The translations under genes and the position numbers were made by a program. Of a stretch of 64,000 nt of DNA, positions 61,036 to 64,000 are shown piece by piece. Origin of the DNA: Clostridiales bacterium (GTDB taxonomy: Bacteria > Bacillota > Clostridia > Lachnospirales > Lachnospiraceae). Numbering within the stretch: the first letter of the stretch is position 1; each line of letters opens with the position of its first letter. A model generated the notes under the pieces. The model had not been told where the DNA came from. It searched no databases and saw nothing but the letters and a program-made list of their open reading frames with translations. The stretch is taken from NCBI GenBank assembly GCA_020859985.1, contig JAJBVD010000077.1, forward strand, positions 1 to 64,000, in the 5' to 3' direction.

Positions 61036-62209
61036 AAATATCCTCCCCTCTGTAACGCGCGATTGCCGCGCAGTCCTTGTCGCCGCGGCCGGAAATCGTG
61101 ATGACAATGATCTGATCCTTATTCATGGTCGGAGCCAGCTTTCTCGCGTAAGCCACCGCATGGGCGCTCTCGATGGCAGGGATAATGCCCTCTAAGCGGG
61201 ACAGATATTCGAACGCATCGACCGCCTCATCATCCGTGATCGCCACATATTCCGCGCGGCCCTTGTCGTAAAGATCCGCGTGCTCCGGACCGATGCCCGG
61301 ATAATCCAAGCCGGCGGAAATGGAGTATACCGGCGCAATCTGACCGTATTCGTCCTGACAGAAATAGGATTTCATGCCATGGAAAATGCCAAGTTTTCCG
61401 GTCGCGATCGTCGCTGCGGTCTCCGCCGTATTGACGCCCCGACCTGCAGCCTCGCAGCCGATCAGGCGGACACTCTCATCCTCAATAAAATGATAAAAGG
61501 TTCCAATCGCATTCGAACCGCCGCCGACACAGGCGAGCACTGCGTCCGGAAGACGTCCTTCCTTTTCCATCAGCTGCTGTTTGATCTCTTTGGAAATCAC
61601 GCTCTGGAAATCACGCACGATCGTCGGGAACGGATGCGGTCCCATAACAGAGCCGAGGCAGTAATGCGTATCGTCAATCCGTCTGGTCCACTCGCGCATT
61701 GCCTCAGAGACTGCGTCTTTCAGGGTCGCCGTTCCGGTCGTCACCGGATGCACCTGAGAGCCGAGAAGCTTCATGCGGTAAACATTGAGCGCCTGACGTT
61801 TTGTATCCTCCTCGCCCATGTAGACCTCGCACTCCATATCCAGCAGCGCCGCCGCGGTCGCAGTCGCCACGCCATGCTGTCCGGCGCCTGTCTCCGCAAT
61901 CAGACGGGTTTTTCCCATCTTTTTCGCCAGAAGCGCCTGACCAAGCACGTTGTTAATCTTATGGGCGCCGGTATGATTCAGATCCTCGCGCTTCAGATAA
62001 ATCTTCGCGCCGCCGAGATCCTTTGTCATGCGCTCCGCATAGTACAGACGCGACGGTCTGCCCGCATAATTATTGAACAGATCGGTGAGCTCCCGGTTGA
62101 ACTCCGGATCGTCCTTGTAGTGATTGTAAGCCTCTTCCAGCTCAATCACGGCATTCATCAGCGTCTCCGGGATATACTGACCGCCGTGTATTCCAAATCT
62201 TCCGTTCAT
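61028..62209 (-). CDS. trpB: Tryptophan synthase beta subunit
   Basis: This 393-aa PLP enzyme joins indole and serine. The PLP lysine is Lys84 in [25 protein letters not shown] binds the cofactor phosphate. The sequence is of the standard TrpB1 type that pairs with TrpA. GGAAGGAATTGGAAC precedes the ATG. A 162-bp gap with two dispersed palindromes separates it from trpF. Confidence 0.97.
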   Translation of the reverse strand: MNGRFGIHGGQYIPETLMNAVIELEEAYNHYKDDPEFNRELTDLFNNYAGRPSRLYYAERMTKDLGGAKIYLKREDLNHTGAHKINNVLGQALLAKKMGKTRLIAETGAGQHGVATATAAALLDMECEVYMGEEDTKRQALNVYRMKLLGSQVHPVTTGTATLKDAVSEAMREWTRRIDDTHYCLGSVMGPHPFPTIVRDFQSVISKEIKQQLMEKEGRLPDAVLACVGGGSNAIGTFYHFIEDESVRLIGCEAAGRGVNTAETAATIATGKLGIFHGMKSYFCQDEYGQIAPVYSISAGLDYPGIGPEHADLYDKGRAEYVAITDDEAVDAFEYLSRLEGIIPAIESAHAVAYARKLAPTMNKDQIIVITISGRGDKDCAAIARYRGEDIYE

Positions 62210-62290
62210 GTTCCAATTCCTTCCTGTTATAACAAGCCCCGATCATTACATATAAAGGCTTCTTGTTTTCCTGTCAACCTCTTTTCGAAT

Positions 62291-62317
62291 CGTAACTGTT
62301 CCGTGCTTTCACAGCCG
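62291..62317. repeat. Dispersed 27-nt palindrome, copy 6
   Basis: CGTAACTGTTCCGTGCTTTC followed by ACAGCCG: the left arm is intact and the right arm degenerate. It is one of two copies in the trpF-trpB gap. Confidence 0.6.
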
Positions 62318-62329
62318 CAATGTTTTATC

Positions 62330-62356
62330 GTAACTGTTCAGTACTTTCTCAGTTAC
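62330..62356. repeat. Dispersed 27-nt palindrome, copy 7
   Basis: GTAACTGTTCAGTACTTTC followed by TCAGTTAC. It is 39 nt from copy 6, in the same orientation, next to the trpF stop codon. Confidence 0.7.
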
Positions 62357-62371
62357 AATTTATCTTCTGAG

Positions 62372-63076
62372 TCAGCCACGCCACTCCCGCACTTTCGCGA
62401 CCGCCTGCAGCATCTTCTCCCGATCCTTTTTTCCGTCCGTCTCCACGCTGCTGCTCATATCAACGCCCCAGGGATGCAGGCGGTCAAGAGCCTCCGTGAT
62501 ATTGTCCGGACCGATACCGCCCGCCAACAGGAACGGCCGCCGGATAAGATCCGTCAGCGCCCACTCAAACGTTTTTCCCGTGCCGCCGCCTCCGTTATCC
62601 AGAAGCACCATGTCCGCGGAGCTCTTATTTACCGTGTCCGCCCAGGCAGCAAGCACGTCCGAATTCCCGTGTTCGCCTGCTGTGTTCGCAGAAGACACAG
62701 CGTTTTCGCCGCTATCGGCGCGCTGCTCTACTGCCGGTGCACGGAATGCCTTGAATATTGTAAAATCTCCAAAGCTGCGAAGCTGCTGAATATAGGCCTC
62801 ATCCTCGCTGCCGTGCAGCTGCGCCACACTGATCGTACCATCCAGAAGGAGCCCCGCCACCGTCTCGACCGGCTCATTGCGGAACACGCCGACCGGAATG
62901 ATATCCGGGGAAAGCTTTTCCCGCAAAGCGCGCACCTGATCCGGCGTGGTGTTGCGGATGCTCTTTGGTACGTTGATGATAAATCCGCAGTAATCTGGCT
63001 TCGCCTCGTTGACGTAATCAATGTCCACCGGGCGTGACAGACCGCAGAGTTTGATTTTTACTGAGTTATTTTCCAT
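62372..63076 (-). CDS. trpF: Phosphoribosylanthranilate isomerase
   Basis: This 234-aa enzyme catalyses the third step of tryptophan synthesis. IKLCGLSRPVD holds the catalytic Cys, VQLHG-type AQLHGSEDE follows, and LLDNGGGGTGKTFEW is near the C-terminus. It is longer than the usual 200-210 residues because of an insertion (DNA about 62640-62740; ADSGENAVSSANTAGEHG). The start at 63076 has GGGGG about 12 nt upstream. It lies between trpC and trpB. Confidence 0.95.
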   Translation of the reverse strand: MENNSVKIKLCGLSRPVDIDYVNEAKPDYCGFIINVPKSIRNTTPDQVRALREKLSPDIIPVGVFRNEPVETVAGLLLDGTISVAQLHGSEDEAYIQQLRSFGDFTIFKAFRAPAVEQRADSGENAVSSANTAGEHGNSDVLAAWADTVNKSSADMVLLDNGGGGTGKTFEWALTDLIRRPFLLAGGIGPDNITEALDRLHPWGVDMSSSVETDGKKDREKMLQAVAKVREWRG

Positions 63077-63212
63077 TTTTCTTATTCCCCCGAGCACCAT
63101 ATTACTGAATCTGCTGTGAATTATCCACCGTCGGAAGACACTGGACTTGCGGTCGGCTGATTCCAATCCTCTGAAACCGGCTGCAGCCGATGCACTCACA
63201 TGCATTTTGCCT

Positions 63213-64000
63213 CTACAGTCTGCTGCGCAGTTCGTTCAGCATCGCGGCCTTATCCGGTGCGCGCATCAGGGTCTCGCCGATCAGCACCGCATTCGTCCCG
63301 TTTTCGACCAGCTTACGGATATCATCCGCATCCCGCACACCGCTCTCCGAGACGAAAATCGTCTCCGGCGGCACCATCTTCCGGTATCTGGCACTGGTGC
63401 CCAGATCCACCTGAAAGGTCTTCAGATCGCGGTTGTTCACGCCGAGGATCTTCGCGTCCGCATGCATCGCGCGCGTAACTTCTTCCTCTGTATGCGCCTC
63501 TACAAGAGCGGAAAGCCCCAGCTCGTGTGCGAGCTGCCCATACGCTTTCAGCTGCGCATCGTCCAGGATCGAGCAGATCAGAAGCACTGCTCCCGCGCCA
63601 AACGCCCGCGCCTGATAGATCATATACTCATCCACTGTGAAATCCTTGCGCAGCACCGGTATGCTTACATTCTGTACAATTTCACGCAGATACGCGTCCT
63701 GCCCCAGGAAATAATACGGTTCTGTCAGGCAGGAGATCGCCGCCGCACCCGCTTTCTCATAATCCATCGCAATCTGCAGGAAAGGAAAATCCGGCGCGAT
63801 CAGTCCCTTGGAAGGGGACGCTTTTTTTACCTCGCAGATAAACGCGATCGTTTCGGCAGACCGCAGCGCTTTTTCAAATGCAAAAGCTTCCTGTTTCGGA
63901 CCTCCGTCCGCAAATGCCGTTGCCCTACGATGCGCCGCCTCCGCCTGCGCACGGATTTCTTCCAGCGGAACCGTTTTCCGTGCGTCAGCTACACGTTCTC
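63213..64000 (-). CDS. trpC: Indole-3-glycerol phosphate synthase, 5' part cut by window end
   Basis: At least 262 residues are visible; the N-terminus lies beyond 64000. The frame stays open to the window edge and includes FICEVKKASPSKGLI, the conserved catalytic motif. VPVLRKDFTVDEYMIYQA-like and GVNNRDLKTFQVD motifs and SESGVRDADDI follow. The enzyme closes the indole ring before trpA/trpB. It is 136 bp upstream of trpF, and the rest of the operon (trpE, G, D) would lie beyond the window. Confidence 0.95.
   Translation of the reverse strand, partial: ERVADARKTVPLEEIRAQAEAAHRRATAFADGGPKQEAFAFEKALRSAETIAFICEVKKASPSKGLIAPDFPFLQIAMDYEKAGAAAISCLTEPYYFLGQDAYLREIVQNVSIPVLRKDFTVDEYMIYQARAFGAGAVLLICSILDDAQLKAYGQLAHELGLSALVEAHTEEEVTRAMHADAKILGVNNRDLKTFQVDLGTSARYRKMVPPETIFVSESGVRDADDIRKLVENGTNAVLIGETLMRAPDKAAMLNELRSRL

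Noticed and set aside
1-64000. CRISPR array, tRNA, rRNA, transposase or phage genes
   Set aside because: No regularly spaced direct repeats, no tRNA T-arm signatures and no transposase or phage proteins were seen.

Overview
The window reads as a chromosomal segment of a moderately GC-rich, spore-forming Clostridia bacterium, most likely Lachnospiraceae. The evidence is an alpha/beta-type small acid-soluble spore protein, WhiA with a Crh-like protein, AddAB rather than RecBCD, a T-box leader on valS, YesM/YesN-type two-component regulation, and CUT1 sugar importers without their own ATPase. Nearly every gene is on the minus strand; only one small membrane-protein gene (29020-29310) is convincingly on the plus strand. 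No rRNA, tRNA, CRISPR array, prophage or insertion sequence was seen.

Layout by coordinate (transcription runs right to left). 1-10000: a glycan operon of two GH94 phosphorylases, a solute-binding protein and two CUT1 permeases, best read as import and phosphorolysis of beta-glucooligosaccharides, possibly beta-1,2-linked. 10089-11194: an AT-rich toxin-antitoxin pair with a Panacea-domain antitoxin and a probable MazF/PemK-fold toxin under a strong promoter. 11256-15199: ung, hisF, hisH and an ATPase/nuclease-like gene. 15346-24014: a CUT2 (ribose-type) ABC importer preceded by a YesM/YesN sensor-regulator pair. 24065-26848: metQ-metN-metI. 27032-28845: hipBA. 29508-36994: a beta-mannosidase, a second CUT1 importer and a LacI regulator. 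37225-40104: murB-whiA-crh-GNAT. 40279-44284: an aminotransferase and a YfhO-type membrane protein. 44394-52350: addB-addA. 52443-57015: a small alarmone synthetase, and valS with its T-box. 57057-60238: a MATE transporter, holA and the spore protein gene. 60259-64000: trpC(partial)-trpF-trpB-trpA.

The genes give a picture of a carbohydrate-scavenging anaerobe. Three sugar importers sit next to matching enzymes or regulators, with amino-acid synthesis and DNA repair genes between them.

The most unusual content is not a single gene. Short structured repeats are scattered between genes and also lie inside open reading frames. One family has a two-stem layout whose arms differ between copies in a base-paired, compensating way; copies sit upstream of hisH, inside the 3' end of addB and inside the alarmone synthetase gene. 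A second family is a 27-nt palindrome found at least eight times between genes. Many normally compact enzymes (ValS, TrpF, MurB, AddA, AddB, YfhO, beta-mannosidase, both GH94 proteins) carry hydrophilic low-complexity insertions, and some of these contain repeat fragments. All four solute-binding proteins also lack the lipobox cysteine expected in a Gram-positive cell.
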